This document shows positions 1 to 7,994 of a DNA stretch of 64,000 nt, one piece after another. A model generated the notes under the pieces. The model had not been told where the DNA came from. It saw only the letters and a program-made list of their open reading frames with translations, and searched no databases. Source of the stretch: Sphingopyxis panaciterrae. GTDB lineage: Bacteria > Pseudomonadota > Alphaproteobacteria > Sphingomonadales > Sphingomonadaceae. How positions within the stretch are numbered: position 1 is the stretch's first letter; each line of letters starts with the position of its first letter. Made by a program: the position numbers and the translations under genes. The stretch covers positions 67,239-131,238 of the forward strand of contig NZ_JAASQN010000007.1 of NCBI RefSeq assembly GCF_011762125.1, given 5' to 3'.

Positions 1-53
1 CGCCGAAGGCGGCGCTCTGCCTCTGGCTCGCTACGCTCGCTACCCACCCCTAA

Positions 54-74
54 CCCCTCCCTAAAAGGGAGGGG
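54..74 (-). terminator. Hairpin terminator downstream of soxR
   Basis: CCCCTCCC and GGGAGGGG form a perfect 8-bp stem around a TAAAA loop, 30 bases past the soxR stop. There is no long U-tract, so termination is inferred. Similar hairpins are common as dispersed repeats in sphingomonads. Confidence 0.5.
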
Positions 75-103
75 AATGTCTCAAATCCACCCCAAAGCCG
101 TCA

Positions 104-574
104 TCACTCCACCTCGGCAATCTCCCCCGCATGGTCGCCGAGCAGGTAGCGCGGACCCGCGCCGCGCTGCGCCGCCTTGTCCCCGCGATTATACAGCCCG
201 CATTTCCTGAGGCTGAGGCAACCGCAACCGATGCAATTGTCGAGCAGCTCGCGCGTCCGGGCGAGCGCGACGATCCGCGCATCGATCCGCGCGCGCAGCC
301 CGGTGCTGATCCGCGTCCAGTCGGCAGCGTTCGGCGTCCGCCCCGCGGGCAGCCGCGCCAGTTCCGCCGCGATTTCCTCCAGGGTCAGCCCGAGTTGCTG
401 CGCAATCAATATGAATGACACGCGCCGGATGTCGGCGCGCAGGAAACGCCGCTGCCCGCCGCGCGTGCGCAGCGCCTCGATCAGCCCCTTCGCTTCGTAA
501 AAGCGGATCGCGGACACCGCAGTGGCCGTGCGTGCCGCCAGTTCGCCAATGGCGATGAGGTCGCGCCGATGCAT
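104..574 (-). CDS. soxR: SoxR, redox-sensitive MerR-family transcriptional activator
   Basis: This is a 156-residue MerR-family regulator. An N-terminal winged helix-turn-helix (about residues 8-75, with the AIRFYEAKGLI segment) is followed by a dimerisation helix. The cysteine cluster CIGCGCLSLRKC near residue 116 has the CX2CXCX5C spacing of the SoxR [2Fe-2S] cluster. SoxR senses redox-cycling compounds through that cluster and untwists promoters with long spacers. The gene is divergent from a VOC protein, and a matching palindrome lies between them, so the neighbour is the likely target. No soxS-like gene is present, as usual outside enteric bacteria. The ATG at 574 gives the normal SoxR length. 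Confidence 0.95.
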   Translation of the reverse strand: MHRRDLIAIGELAARTATAVSAIRFYEAKGLIEALRTRGGQRRFLRADIRRVSFILIAQQLGLTLEEIAAELARLPAGRTPNAADWTRISTGLRARIDARIVALARTRELLDNCIGCGCLSLRKCGLYNRGDKAAQRGAGPRYLLGDHAGEIAEVE

Positions 575-601
575 CGATTGCCTCGCTTTCGCAAATGTCG
601 C

Positions 602-633
602 TTGATCTAAAGCTCACTTGAGCTTGTAAAAAT
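602..633 (+). promoter_or_regulatory. SoxR operator and promoter in the soxR/VOC intergenic region
   Basis: The palindrome AAGCTCACTTGAGCTT (610-625) has perfect 7-base arms. It lies between a -35-like TTGATC (602-607) and an A/T-rich -10 candidate at 627-632, which gives a 19-bp spacer. Operator inside an over-long spacer is the hallmark of MerR/SoxR-activated promoters. It points toward the VOC gene. Confidence 0.7.
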
Positions 634-663
634 CCGGCGTCAACCCGAATCAGGAGCCCTCAA

Positions 664-1059
664 GTGACGCATCCCTTCATCGAACATGTGAACCTGACCG
701 TCAGCGACCCCGCGCGCACCGCCTCGCTGATGATCGCCATCTTCGGCTGGCACGAACGCTGGCGCGGCCCGGCGCAGGGTGGCGGCCACACGATCCACGT
801 CGGCAGCGACCACGCCTATATCGCGCTCTACACCGGCCCCGACGGCGCCCGCGCCGACGTGCATTATCCGAAAGGCGAACCGCTGAACCATGTCGGGGTG
901 CAGGTGGACGACCTCGACGAAACCGAAAGACGCGTAAAGGCGATCGGGCTCATACCGTTCAACCATGGCGATTATGAACCCGGCCGCCGCTTCTATTTCT
1001 TCGACCCCGACGGCATCGAATATGAAGTCGTCAGCTATGCGGAGCCGCAGCCGCGCTGA
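664..1059 (+). CDS. VOC-family (glyoxalase/bleomycin-resistance fold) protein
   Basis: A 131-residue single-unit VOC protein. Two beta-alpha-beta-beta-beta modules can be read: one opening with EHVNLTVSDP and one with HVGVQVDDL, ending in DGIEYEVVSY. His8, the His of HVGVQ and the Glu of EYEVV sit where VOC enzymes place metal ligands. The start is GTG at 664, preceded by CAGGAG at 651-656. Members are metal-dependent lyases, dioxygenases or drug-binding proteins, and the substrate cannot be named. Its position behind a SoxR-type promoter suggests a role in detoxifying redox-active or electrophilic compounds (inference). Confidence 0.85.
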   Translation: MTHPFIEHVNLTVSDPARTASLMIAIFGWHERWRGPAQGGGHTIHVGSDHAYIALYTGPDGARADVHYPKGEPLNHVGVQVDDLDETERRVKAIGLIPFNHGDYEPGRRFYFFDPDGIEYEVVSYAEPQPR

Positions 1060-1124
1060 ACCGGGCAACAACCGCGCCGCTGCCGCGTTGATCAGTCATC
1101 GGGGGGCATGAAGGAGTCTTTCCG

Positions 1125-1589
1125 ATGAGCGACGACATCAAGCAGCAGTTCTGGAAGGCGCTGGCCGACAGTCCCTATGTCATGGTTGGCCAGACCGGCG
1201 AGCGCGCGCACCATATTCCGATGAACGCCCAACTCGACAAGGATGCCAACAGCGCCTTCTGGTTCTTCACCGCGACGGACAACCGTCTCGCCGGCGGCGG
1301 CCCCGCGATGGCGCAATTCGCGTCGAAGGGGCATGACCTTTTCGCCTGCATTTCGGGCACGCTGCGCGACGAGACCGACCGCGCGGTGCTCGACCGGCTG
1401 TGGAACAACGGCATCGCCGCTTGGTACGAAGGCGGGAAGAACGACCCGAAACTCGTCCTCCTCCGCTTCGACCTCGACGATGCCGAAATCTGGACCGCCG
1501 ACCCGGGGATCAAGGGCATGTTCAAGCTCGCGACCGGCATGACGATGAAGGAAGGCGACCTCGGCAAGCACGCCGAAGTGGCGCTCTGA
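1125..1589 (+). CDS. Pyridoxamine 5'-phosphate oxidase-like (general stress protein 26 type) protein
   Basis: A 154-residue protein of the split-barrel FMN-binding superfamily, general stress protein 26 branch. The sequence shows the beta-barrel core (SAFWFFTATDNRLAGGG), the segment FACISGTLRDETD and the conserved AAWYEGGKNDP region before the C-terminal EIWTADPGIKGMFKLATG. Proteins of this branch bind flavin or deazaflavin; the exact reaction is unknown. An AAGGAG ribosome site lies 8 bases before the ATG. It follows the VOC gene in the same direction after 65 bases and may share its promoter. Confidence 0.85.
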   Translation: MSDDIKQQFWKALADSPYVMVGQTGERAHHIPMNAQLDKDANSAFWFFTATDNRLAGGGPAMAQFASKGHDLFACISGTLRDETDRAVLDRLWNNGIAAWYEGGKNDPKLVLLRFDLDDAEIWTADPGIKGMFKLATGMTMKEGDLGKHAEVAL

Positions 1590-1622
1590 CCGCCGGTTTT
1601 TGATTAGCCCTTTTTGATTGGC

Positions 1623-1654
1623 CCATGGGTTCCCGCGCAGGCGGGGACCCATGG
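1623..1654. terminator. Convergent-gene hairpin between the PPOX-like gene and the epimerase
   Basis: Arms of 14 bases (CCATGGGTTCCCGC and its complement with one mismatch) enclose a 4-base loop. It sits between the ends of two converging genes and can serve both strands. The sequence type is a frequent dispersed repeat in sphingomonads. Confidence 0.55.
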
Positions 1655-1681
1655 AATTGTACAAGGATATTGTACGAGCGC

Positions 1682-2674
1682 CTAGCCGACTGGCGGTCCG
1701 ATCCGCCCCTCGCGAAATTCAAACCCGCCGTCGCGGTCGCGCTCCAGCAAAGCCGGCCCATCCAGGTCGACCCAGCGTGCCCGCTGTGCCAGCACGAAGG
1801 CGGGAGCGATCGCCAGGCTGGTGCACAGCATGCACCCGACCATGATCGACAGCCCCGCGGCGTCGGCGGCATCCGCCAGACGCAACGCCTCGGTCAGTCC
1901 GCCCGCCTTGTCGAGCTTGATATTCACCCCGTCATAGAAAGTCCCGATCCGCGCCACGTCGGCGGCGGTGTGACAGCTTTCATCGGCGACAAAGGGCACC
2001 GGCGCATAAATCGGATCGAGGAGCGCGTCGGCGCCCACCGGCACCGGCTGCTCGATCATTTCGACCCCCATGTCGGCGAGCGCCTCGGCTTCGCTGAGCA
2101 GGTCGATCTGTCCCCAGCTTTCATTGGCATCGACGATCAGCCGGGCCTCGGGCGCGCCCTTGCGCACCGCTGCGACGCGCAGGCGATCATCTTCGCCGGT
2201 CAGCTTGATCTTGAGCAGGCGATAGCCGTCGGCCTCGGCGGTCGCGGCGCGTTCGGCCATTGCGCCCGGCGTGCCGAGCGAAATGGTGAAAGCGGTGACG
2301 CGCGCGGTCGGTGCCCCGTCGCATCCCGCGAGTTGCCACAGCCGCAGGCCGCGCTGGCGCGCATCGAGATCCCACAGCGCGCAGTCGAGCGCGTTGCGCG
2401 CCGCGCCTGGCGCCATGATTTCCTGCACCGCCGCCCGCGCCTCGGCCGCGCCCATGTCGGCGATGTGCGGCGCCGCGTGCAGCAACTGGTCGCGGCACCC
2501 CGCGGCATCCTCGCCCAGATAATAGACCGGCGTGCCTTCGCCGCGCCCGATATCGCCGCCGCTTTCGATTTCGGCGACGATGACGTCGACATGCGTCTTC
2601 GCGCCGCGGCTGATGACGAACTCGCCCGCTACCGGCCAGCGTTCGACACGCGCGCTTTTCAGTTGGATAGCCAT
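1682..2674 (-). CDS. Dipeptide epimerase (enolase superfamily, L-Ala-D/L-Glu epimerase type)
   Basis: A 330-residue enolase-superfamily protein of the muconate lactonizing subgroup. The N-terminal capping domain is followed by a TIM barrel with the full catalytic set: Lys155/Lys157 in KIKLTG, metal ligands Asp182 (VDANE), Glu208 (IEQP) and Asp231 (ADES), and Lys253 in NIKLDK. Enzymes of this type exchange the configuration of the alpha carbon in dipeptides, typically L-Ala-D-Glu from recycled murein peptides. Substrate scope varies within the family, so the exact dipeptide is inferred. Its start lies only 24 bases from the start of the divergent YkvA gene, so at least one promoter must overlap the other gene. 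Confidence 0.9.
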   Translation of the reverse strand: MAIQLKSARVERWPVAGEFVISRGAKTHVDVIVAEIESGGDIGRGEGTPVYYLGEDAAGCRDQLLHAAPHIADMGAAEARAAVQEIMAPGAARNALDCALWDLDARQRGLRLWQLAGCDGAPTARVTAFTISLGTPGAMAERAATAEADGYRLLKIKLTGEDDRLRVAAVRKGAPEARLIVDANESWGQIDLLSEAEALADMGVEMIEQPVPVGADALLDPIYAPVPFVADESCHTAADVARIGTFYDGVNIKLDKAGGLTEALRLADAADAAGLSIMVGCMLCTSLAIAPAFVLAQRARWVDLDGPALLERDRDGGFEFREGRIGPPVG

Positions 2675-2698
2675 TACAAACAGCTAGTCTATGCCGCG

Positions 2699-3094
2699 AT
2701 GACCGGCAAATCCCTTTCCGAACATATCGGCGATCTCGGCCACCGCCTCGCGGTCGAGGCGCACGCCGCCTGGCTTGCCGCGCGCGACCCGCGTGTGCCG
2801 TGGCCCGCGCGCATCCTCGCGATCGCGATCGCCGCCTATGCGCTGTCGCCGATCGACCTCATTCCCGATTTCATCCCCGTGCTCGGCTGGCTCGACGACC
2901 TCATCATCGTGCCGCTCGGCCTGTGGCTCGTCCGCCGCCTGATCCCCGATCCGCTCTGGGCCGAACTCCATGCCGCAGCAGAGATCGCCAGCGAACGCCC
3001 GTCGAGCCGCGCCGGGATGGCCTTCATCCTGCTGCTGTGGGCAGGACTGCTCTATATCGTCTATTGGAGCGTGCGAACGTCGCCATGGCATTAG
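2699..3094 (+). CDS. YkvA family (DUF1232) membrane protein
   Basis: A 131-residue small membrane protein. The DUF1232 signature YALSPIDLIPDFIPVLGWLD is intact at about residues 46-65, and a C-terminal hydrophobic segment (AFILLLWAGLLYIVYW) forms a further membrane span. The role of the family is unknown. The reading frame continues open far upstream, but that part is antisense to the epimerase; the ATG at 2699 gives normal family length. Confidence 0.88.
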   Translation: MTGKSLSEHIGDLGHRLAVEAHAAWLAARDPRVPWPARILAIAIAAYALSPIDLIPDFIPVLGWLDDLIIVPLGLWLVRRLIPDPLWAELHAAAEIASERPSSRAGMAFILLLWAGLLYIVYWSVRTSPWH

Positions 3095-3148
3095 ATTGGG
3101 GACGAAGGAGGCTGTCCGGTTCCGGCCGGGAGTTGCCGTCCCGTCCAT

Positions 3149-3240
3149 CGTCACCCCGGACTTGATCCGGCGTCCCGCTGGACGTCGAAACCTGCGTTAC
3201 CCTCAAAAAAGCGGGATCCCGGGTCTAGCCCGGGATGACG
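3149..3240. repeat. Dispersed palindromic repeat, copy 1 (92 bp)
   Basis: The element starts CGTCACCCCGG and ends CCCGGGATGACG, so its ends are inverted repeats. It is 92 bp and matches the reverse complement of the copy at 43168-43259 at 88 of 92 positions. It lies in the gap between the YkvA gene and the next gene, which otherwise shows nothing. Confidence 0.9.
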
Positions 3241-3289
3241 AAGCTGTAGAAAGCGATGCCTGCTTCCTACCCCAAAACAGCCATGCCAT

Positions 3290-3604
3290 CTACTGGCACA
3301 CCGCCTTGCGCACCTTCAGCTTGAACTTCCGCGGCCCGGGCGGATCGCCGCGCTTGCCGGTGTCGACGATCTGCACCTCGACGCTACAAAAGCCGCCTTT
3401 CACCTGCACCCGCTCCTGCCCGGTCCAGACGATCGATTCGATCGGCGATTCGCGAAGTGCTTCTTGCACCTCCCGGCTTTCCACGATCGCGGCGATTTCG
3501 CGCGTACGCTGGTGATAGGGCGGCAATGCCGCAACCGCCGCCGTGGCGGTGGCGAGAACGAGGCCGGCGCAGGCCGTGATCCGAAACGGCGATACTGAAC
3601 GCAT
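3290..3604 (-). CDS. Small secreted protein of unknown function
   Basis: A 104-residue protein. The start at 3604 gives a clear signal peptide (MRSVSPFRITACAGLVLATA with cleavage near AVAALP); a longer reading would add an Arg-rich stretch. The mature part carries two Cys residues (FCSVEV and the C-terminal KAVCQ) that could pair in the periplasm. No family was recognised. It lies 61 bases downstream of phaZ on the same strand and could be its operon partner, but nothing else ties it to PHB metabolism. Confidence 0.7.
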   Translation of the reverse strand: MRSVSPFRITACAGLVLATATAAVAALPPYHQRTREIAAIVESREVQEALRESPIESIVWTGQERVQVKGGFCSVEVQIVDTGKRGDPPGPRKFKLKVRKAVCQ

Positions 3605-3665
3605 GGATACTGCTCCTCTACCGGCGAACCGGCACGGTATACGCCGTCGTTCCGCGCGCCTCAAC

Positions 3666-4886
3666 CTATCCGCCGTTGCTGCGAATCCACCCCTCGACCA
3701 CCGGCGCGATTTCCTCGCGCCACTTGCGGCCGTTGAAAATGCCGTAGTGGCCGACGGTCTTCGCCATCAGATATTTCTTCTTGGCCGCCGGTAGCGCCTT
3801 GGCGAGCGTCAGCGCGGCCTTCGTCTGCCCGATGCCCGAAATATCGTCGCGCTCGCCCTCGATCGCGAGGATCGCGATATCCTCGATCGCGCCGAGGTCG
3901 ACCGGCCGGCCGCGGTGCAGCATCTCGCCCTTCGGCAGCAAATGGCGCTGGAACACCACATCGACCGTCTGCAGGTAGAATTCGGCGGTCATGTCGCACA
4001 CCGAACGATATTCGTCGTAGAATTCCTTGGTCTTGTCGGCGCTCTCACCGTCGCCGTCGACGAGATGACGGAACATCTCCCAATGGCTCATCATATGATT
4101 GCCGAGGTTCATCGACATGAAGCCCGCGAGTTGCAGGAAGCCCGGATAGACACGGCGCCCCGCGCCCGGATAATAAGCGGGAACGGTCGCGATGACATTT
4201 TCCTGGAACCAGGCATAAGGCCGCGTCGTCGCATGCGCGTTCACCGCGGTCGGTGCCTTGCGCGTGTCGATCGGCCCGCCCATCATCGTCAGCGTCGCCG
4301 GCCGGCATTTGTGCCCGTTCGCCGCCATGACCGCCGCGGCGGCCAGGCTCGGCACCGACGGCTGGCAAACCGCCAGCACATGCGCGCCCGGCCCGATATG
4401 CTCGAGCCACGAGATCAGATAGTCGATGTAATCGTCCAGATCGAACTTGCCCGCTTCCAGCGGCGCGTTGCGCGCGTCGCGCCAGTCGGTGATCCACACG
4501 TCGTGGCCGGGCAGCATGCGCTCGACCGTGCCGCGCAGCAGCGTCGCATAATGACCCGACATCGGCGCGACGATCAGCAGCTTCGGCGCGTCTTTCGTGC
4601 CCTTATGCTTGAAATGCTTGAGCTGGCCGAACGGCTTGCGCGCCTCGACGACTTCGGTGACGCGCACCGTTTCGCCATCGACGATGGTTTCATACAGGTC
4701 GAACCCCGGCTTGCCGCGCGGCGCGGCAGCATGGGCAAAGACTTCCAGCGCCGAGGCGAACATCGGGCTGCCGCTGAAATAGCCAAGCGGATTTGCCGGA
4801 TGCTGCATCACCTGCGCCCCGGCGGTCGCCAGCGCGCTCGCCCCCGCAAGCCAGCTCTTCTGCATTTCAAACGCGTGATACAACAT
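3666..4886 (-). CDS. phaZ: Intracellular polyhydroxyalkanoate (PHB) depolymerase
   Basis: A 406-residue protein matching the PhaZ family of intracellular PHB depolymerases, an alpha/beta-hydrolase that breaks down stored PHB granules to 3-hydroxybutyrate units. Cys174 in AVCQPSVP stands where the nucleophile of the Ralstonia-type enzyme is. Asp347/Asp348 in EGERDDISGIGQT and His380 in VGHYGIF complete the triad region in the C-terminal PHB_depo_C domain. The N-terminal part (MLYHAFEMQKSWLAG) is the family start. A ribosome site (AAGGAACG) precedes the ATG at 4886; upstream sequence open in the same frame is not family-like. Confidence 0.93.
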   Translation of the reverse strand: MLYHAFEMQKSWLAGASALATAGAQVMQHPANPLGYFSGSPMFASALEVFAHAAAPRGKPGFDLYETIVDGETVRVTEVVEARKPFGQLKHFKHKGTKDAPKLLIVAPMSGHYATLLRGTVERMLPGHDVWITDWRDARNAPLEAGKFDLDDYIDYLISWLEHIGPGAHVLAVCQPSVPSLAAAAVMAANGHKCRPATLTMMGGPIDTRKAPTAVNAHATTRPYAWFQENVIATVPAYYPGAGRRVYPGFLQLAGFMSMNLGNHMMSHWEMFRHLVDGDGESADKTKEFYDEYRSVCDMTAEFYLQTVDVVFQRHLLPKGEMLHRGRPVDLGAIEDIAILAIEGERDDISGIGQTKAALTLAKALPAAKKKYLMAKTVGHYGIFNGRKWREEIAPVVEGWIRSNGG

Positions 4887-5050
4887 AGATGATCGTTCCT
4901 TGCGCAGCCCCGGCGCTCTCGGTCGGGCGCCCGTTCGTTGGGACCAGTCTAGGCCCTGCATTTCATTGTGCAATGCATCAAAATTGTTGCGGGACGCGAT
5001 ATTTGTCCATATTCTGCACGCACGGCGCCTCATGCGCCGATGGAGTGAAT

Positions 5051-5077
5051 ATGTCTGAGATTGCGGGCAACCGCTAA
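5051..5077 (+). CDS. Possible 8-residue leader peptide MSEIAGNR
   Basis: GGAG followed five bases later by ATG opens an eight-codon frame, MSEIAGNR, ending in TAA. The last codons overlap a small hairpin and two larger hairpins follow at once. A well-spaced ribosome site on such a short frame before tandem hairpins suggests a translated leader controlling the downstream yjhX gene. No known leader family was recognised. Confidence 0.4.
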   Translation: MSEIAGNR

Positions 5078-5130
5078 CATCCCGGCAAAAACGGGATGTG
5101 GGAAGCGTGCCGACCAAGATGTCGGCGCGC
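5063..5130 (+). promoter_or_regulatory. Three tandem hairpins upstream of yjhX (candidate structured leader)
   Basis: Three stems follow each other: GCGG-GCAA-CCGC with a GNRA-type loop (5063-5074), ACATCCCG/CGGGATGT (5077-5099) and GCGTGCCGAC/GTCGGCGCGC with one G-U pair (5105-5130), then a U-rich CTTTGTTCCTTAT. Reading rightward this could be an attenuator or structured 5' leader for yjhX. Reading leftward it could contribute to the phaZ leader. The rest of the 4887-5160 gap shows no gene. Confidence 0.45.
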
Positions 5131-5160
5131 CTTTGTTCCTTATAATCCCGGACATATCTC

Positions 5161-5418
5161 ATGAATATTTCGAAAGCGGAGCAGCGCGTGCTCCATGTGC
5201 TGGCGCAGGGCGGCATGATCCGCCATCGGCGCGATGAAGACGGTCATATCATCGAAGCGATATGCTTCACCCGCGACGGCTTCGTCCTTGCGGACATGAA
5301 GCTGCCGCTGTTCGCCCGGCTGCGCAAACGCGGCTTCATCGGCTCGCAGAACGGCGCACCGTACCGCATCACCCAGGCGGGGCTGCGCGCCGTGCGCGCG
5401 CAGCTCGACAACCGGTAG
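5161..5418 (+). CDS. YjhX family protein (UPF0386, putative toxin)
   Basis: An 85-residue protein that aligns end to end with E. coli YjhX: MNISKAEQRVLHVLAQGG at the start, a CFTRDGFVLADMKL core, and the conserved ending YRITQAGLRAVRAQLDNR. The fold looks like a small winged helix. E. coli YjhX was reported as a toxin paired with YjhQ; no YjhQ-like acetyltransferase antitoxin is adjacent here, so the toxin role is uncertain. A candidate leader peptide and hairpins precede it. No strong ribosome site is seen directly before the ATG. Confidence 0.85.
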   Translation: MNISKAEQRVLHVLAQGGMIRHRRDEDGHIIEAICFTRDGFVLADMKLPLFARLRKRGFIGSQNGAPYRITQAGLRAVRAQLDNR

Positions 5419-5520
5419 GAGCGGAAGGGGAGCGCGACCGATCATCGCGCTCCCCTTCAAACCGCTTGAAGCACCACATCATTCTGCGGCGTTGAGCGGC
5501 GGCGCCGGCACTGCTAGGGC

Positions 5521-7341
5521 GTGCGCAATATGGCGACATCATCAGACCAGCCCGCCCCGCGCGCTTCCGCCGATCCGCAGGACAAGCGTCCGCGCAAGCT
5601 CGGCAGCCTGCGCATGGTGTGGCATTATGCCAGCAAATATCCGCTGCAATTGCTGATCGCGGTGGTGGCGCTCGGTATCGCGGCGATCGCGACGCTCGCC
5701 ATTCCGTATCAGTTCAAGGAAATGATCGACAGCGGCTTCGTCGCGGGCGGCGGCGACGTCGCGCCGCATTTCCGCTTCTTCTACATCATCGTGCTGCTGC
5801 TCGCGATCGCGACGGCGCTGCGCTTCTATTTCGTCAGCTGGCTCGGCGAGCGTACCGTCGCCGATATCCGCCGGGGGGTGCAACGCAACCTGCTGCGCCT
5901 CGCACCCGGCTTTTTCGAGGAAAACCGCCCCTCCGAAATCGCCTCGCGCATGACGTCCGACACCTCGATCATCGAACAGACGGTCGGCACCACCGTCTCG
6001 GTCGCGCTGCGCAACGTCGTGATGGGGATCGGCGGTATCGCCTATCTCTTCTCGCTCTCGCCCAAGCTCACCGGCGGCATCCTGCTCGGCATCCCGGTGA
6101 TCATCATGCCGATCGTCCTGCTCGGGCGAAAGCTCCAGAATGTCTCGCGGTCGAGCCAGGACCGCGTCGCCGACATCGGCGCCACCACCGCCGAACAATT
6201 GGGGGCGATGAAGATCGTCCAGGCGTTCGGGCAGGAAGCGCGCGAAGCGACGCGCTTCGCCGACGCCGTCGAAGCCAATTTCACGACCGCCAAGCGCCGC
6301 ATCCGCCTCCGCGCGACGATGACCGCGATCGTCATCGGGCTGCTGTTCGGCGCGATCACCACCTTGCTCTGGTATGGCGCCGAAGGGGTCGCGGCGGGGA
6401 CGATCACCGGCGGCACGATCGCCGCTTTCGTTCTTACCGGCGGGCTTGTGGCGGGCGCCTTCGGCGCCCTGACCGAAGTTTATGGCGACCTGCTCCGCGC
6501 CGCGGGGGCGGCCGAACGGCTGAGCGAATTGCTGAACGCCGAGGCGACCATCGCGCCGCCGGCAAAGCCGCGTCCCTTCCCCGAACCTCCCGTCGGCACG
6601 CTCGAATTCGCCCAGGTCGAATTTCACTATCCGACCCGCCCCGATGCCCCGGCGCTGCATGGGTTCAGCCTCGCGATCCGCCCGCGCGAAACGGTGGCAA
6701 TCGTCGGTCCCTCGGGCGCGGGCAAGTCGACACTCTTTCAACTCGCCGAGCGCTTCTACGATCCGCAGGGCGGCCAGATCCTCCTCGACGGCGTCCCGCT
6801 GACCGACGCCGACCCCGCCGACATCCGTGCGCGCATCGCGATGGTGCCGCAGGAAACGGTGATCTTTGCCGCCTCGGCGCGCGACAATCTGCGCTACGGC
6901 AACTGGGCGGCCAGCGACGATGAACTCTGGGATGCCGCGCGCGCCGCCAATGCCGAGGAGTTCTTGCGCAAACTACCGCAAGGCCTCGACACCTTCATGG
7001 GCGAAGGCGGCGCCCGCCTGTCGGGCGGCCAGCGCCAGCGCGTCGCGATCGCGCGCGCGCTGCTCCGCCGTGCACCGCTGCTGCTGCTCGACGAAGCGAC
7101 CTCGGCGCTCGACGCCGAGTCCGAAAAGCTCGTTCAGGACGCGCTCGAAACGCTGATGCACGACCGCACGACGATCGTCATCGCGCATCGACTCGCGACC
7201 GTCCGCGCCGCCGATCGCATCATCGTGATGGATGACGGGCGCATCGTCGAGGAAGGCAAGCACGACGAGCTCGTTGCCGCCGACGGCCTCTACGCCCGCC
7301 TCGCGCGCCTGCAATTCCAGGACAATCTGGCCGCCGCCTGA
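5521..7341 (+). CDS. ABC exporter, fused transmembrane and ATP-binding domains (MsbA/ABCB-like)
   Basis: A 606-residue half-transporter that would work as a homodimer in the inner membrane. About residues 30-340 form the six-helix transmembrane domain. The ATPase domain follows with Walker A GPSGAGKST (about 396-404), the signature LSGGQRQR (about 500-507), Walker B LLLLDEATSALD and the H-loop IVIAHRLAT. This order matches the ABCB-type exporters that move lipids or drugs outward; the substrate is unknown. Translation may start at GTG 5521 or ATG 5530. It lies alone ahead of a DUF1993 gene 44 bases downstream. Confidence 0.93.
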   Translation: MRNMATSSDQPAPRASADPQDKRPRKLGSLRMVWHYASKYPLQLLIAVVALGIAAIATLAIPYQFKEMIDSGFVAGGGDVAPHFRFFYIIVLLLAIATALRFYFVSWLGERTVADIRRGVQRNLLRLAPGFFEENRPSEIASRMTSDTSIIEQTVGTTVSVALRNVVMGIGGIAYLFSLSPKLTGGILLGIPVIIMPIVLLGRKLQNVSRSSQDRVADIGATTAEQLGAMKIVQAFGQEAREATRFADAVEANFTTAKRRIRLRATMTAIVIGLLFGAITTLLWYGAEGVAAGTITGGTIAAFVLTGGLVAGAFGALTEVYGDLLRAAGAAERLSELLNAEATIAPPAKPRPFPEPPVGTLEFAQVEFHYPTRPDAPALHGFSLAIRPRETVAIVGPSGAGKSTLFQLAERFYDPQGGQILLDGVPLTDADPADIRARIAMVPQETVIFAASARDNLRYGNWAASDDELWDAARAANAEEFLRKLPQGLDTFMGEGGARLSGGQRQRVAIARALLRRAPLLLLDEATSALDAESEKLVQDALETLMHDRTTIVIAHRLATVRAADRIIVMDDGRIVEEGKHDELVAADGLYARLARLQFQDNLAAA

Positions 7342-7385
7342 CCGGCCACCCCGCCACCGAACGCCACCCTTCGAAGGACGACGCC

Positions 7386-7922
7386 ATGCTCTACGACCTC
7401 ACCGTGCCCGCTTATGTCAACGGCCTGAAAGCTCTCTCGGGCCAGCTCGGCCGGGCTCTCGCATGGGGCCGCGACAACGACATCGGCGAGCTCCAATTCC
7501 TCGCCGCGCGCCTCGCGCCCGACATGTTCCCGCTTGCGTCGCAGGTCCGTTTCTCGTGCATCCAGGCGATGCAGGCCCCCACCCGCCTCGGCGCCCCCGG
7601 TGCGCCCGCGATGCCCGACGACGCGGACGACTTCGCTGGTCTCCAGGCGCAGATCGCGGAAACGCTCGCCTGGCTCGAAGGCATCGACGCCGCGGCGCTC
7701 GGGGGCGAACCCGGCCGGCCGGTCGGCTTCGACCTCCCCAACGGCATGGCCTTCGACATGACCGCCGCCACATACGTGCGCGACTGGGCGCAGCCGCAAT
7801 ATTATTTCCACCTCGTCGCCGCCTACGGCATCCTCCGCCACATGGGCGTGCCGCTCGGCAAGGCCGACTATGTCAGCTATATGATGGCCTATCTGCGCCC
7901 GGGCACTGCCCCCGCCGCTTAA
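7386..7922 (+). CDS. DUF1993 family protein
   Basis: A 178-residue protein with the DUF1993 pattern: the start MLYDLTVPAYVNGLKALSGQ, a long helix bundle, and the ending FHLVAAYGILRHMGVPLGKA. The family folds like the DinB/YfiT four-helix bundles and its role is unknown. His residues in the last helix (YFHLV and LRHMG) could bind metal as in DinB proteins, but this is inference. A ribosome site (AAGGA) precedes the ATG. Confidence 0.85.
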   Translation: MLYDLTVPAYVNGLKALSGQLGRALAWGRDNDIGELQFLAARLAPDMFPLASQVRFSCIQAMQAPTRLGAPGAPAMPDDADDFAGLQAQIAETLAWLEGIDAAALGGEPGRPVGFDLPNGMAFDMTAATYVRDWAQPQYYFHLVAAYGILRHMGVPLGKADYVSYMMAYLRPGTAPAA

Positions 7923-7994
7923 CGGAGGCAGTCCCCCGCTGCCTGACGGGGCCAGCCCCCCGCCGGCTCATCGCCGGCGGGAGCGACATCGCGC

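Noticed and set aside
1625..2698. N-terminal extension of the YkvA protein to 489 residues
   Set aside because: The extra 358 residues are antisense to the intact epimerase; the family start is at 2699.
4887..5216. Longer PhaZ starting at 5216
   Set aside because: The added residues cross the hairpin region, have no similarity to PhaZ and lack a ribosome site; ATG 4886 matches the family start.
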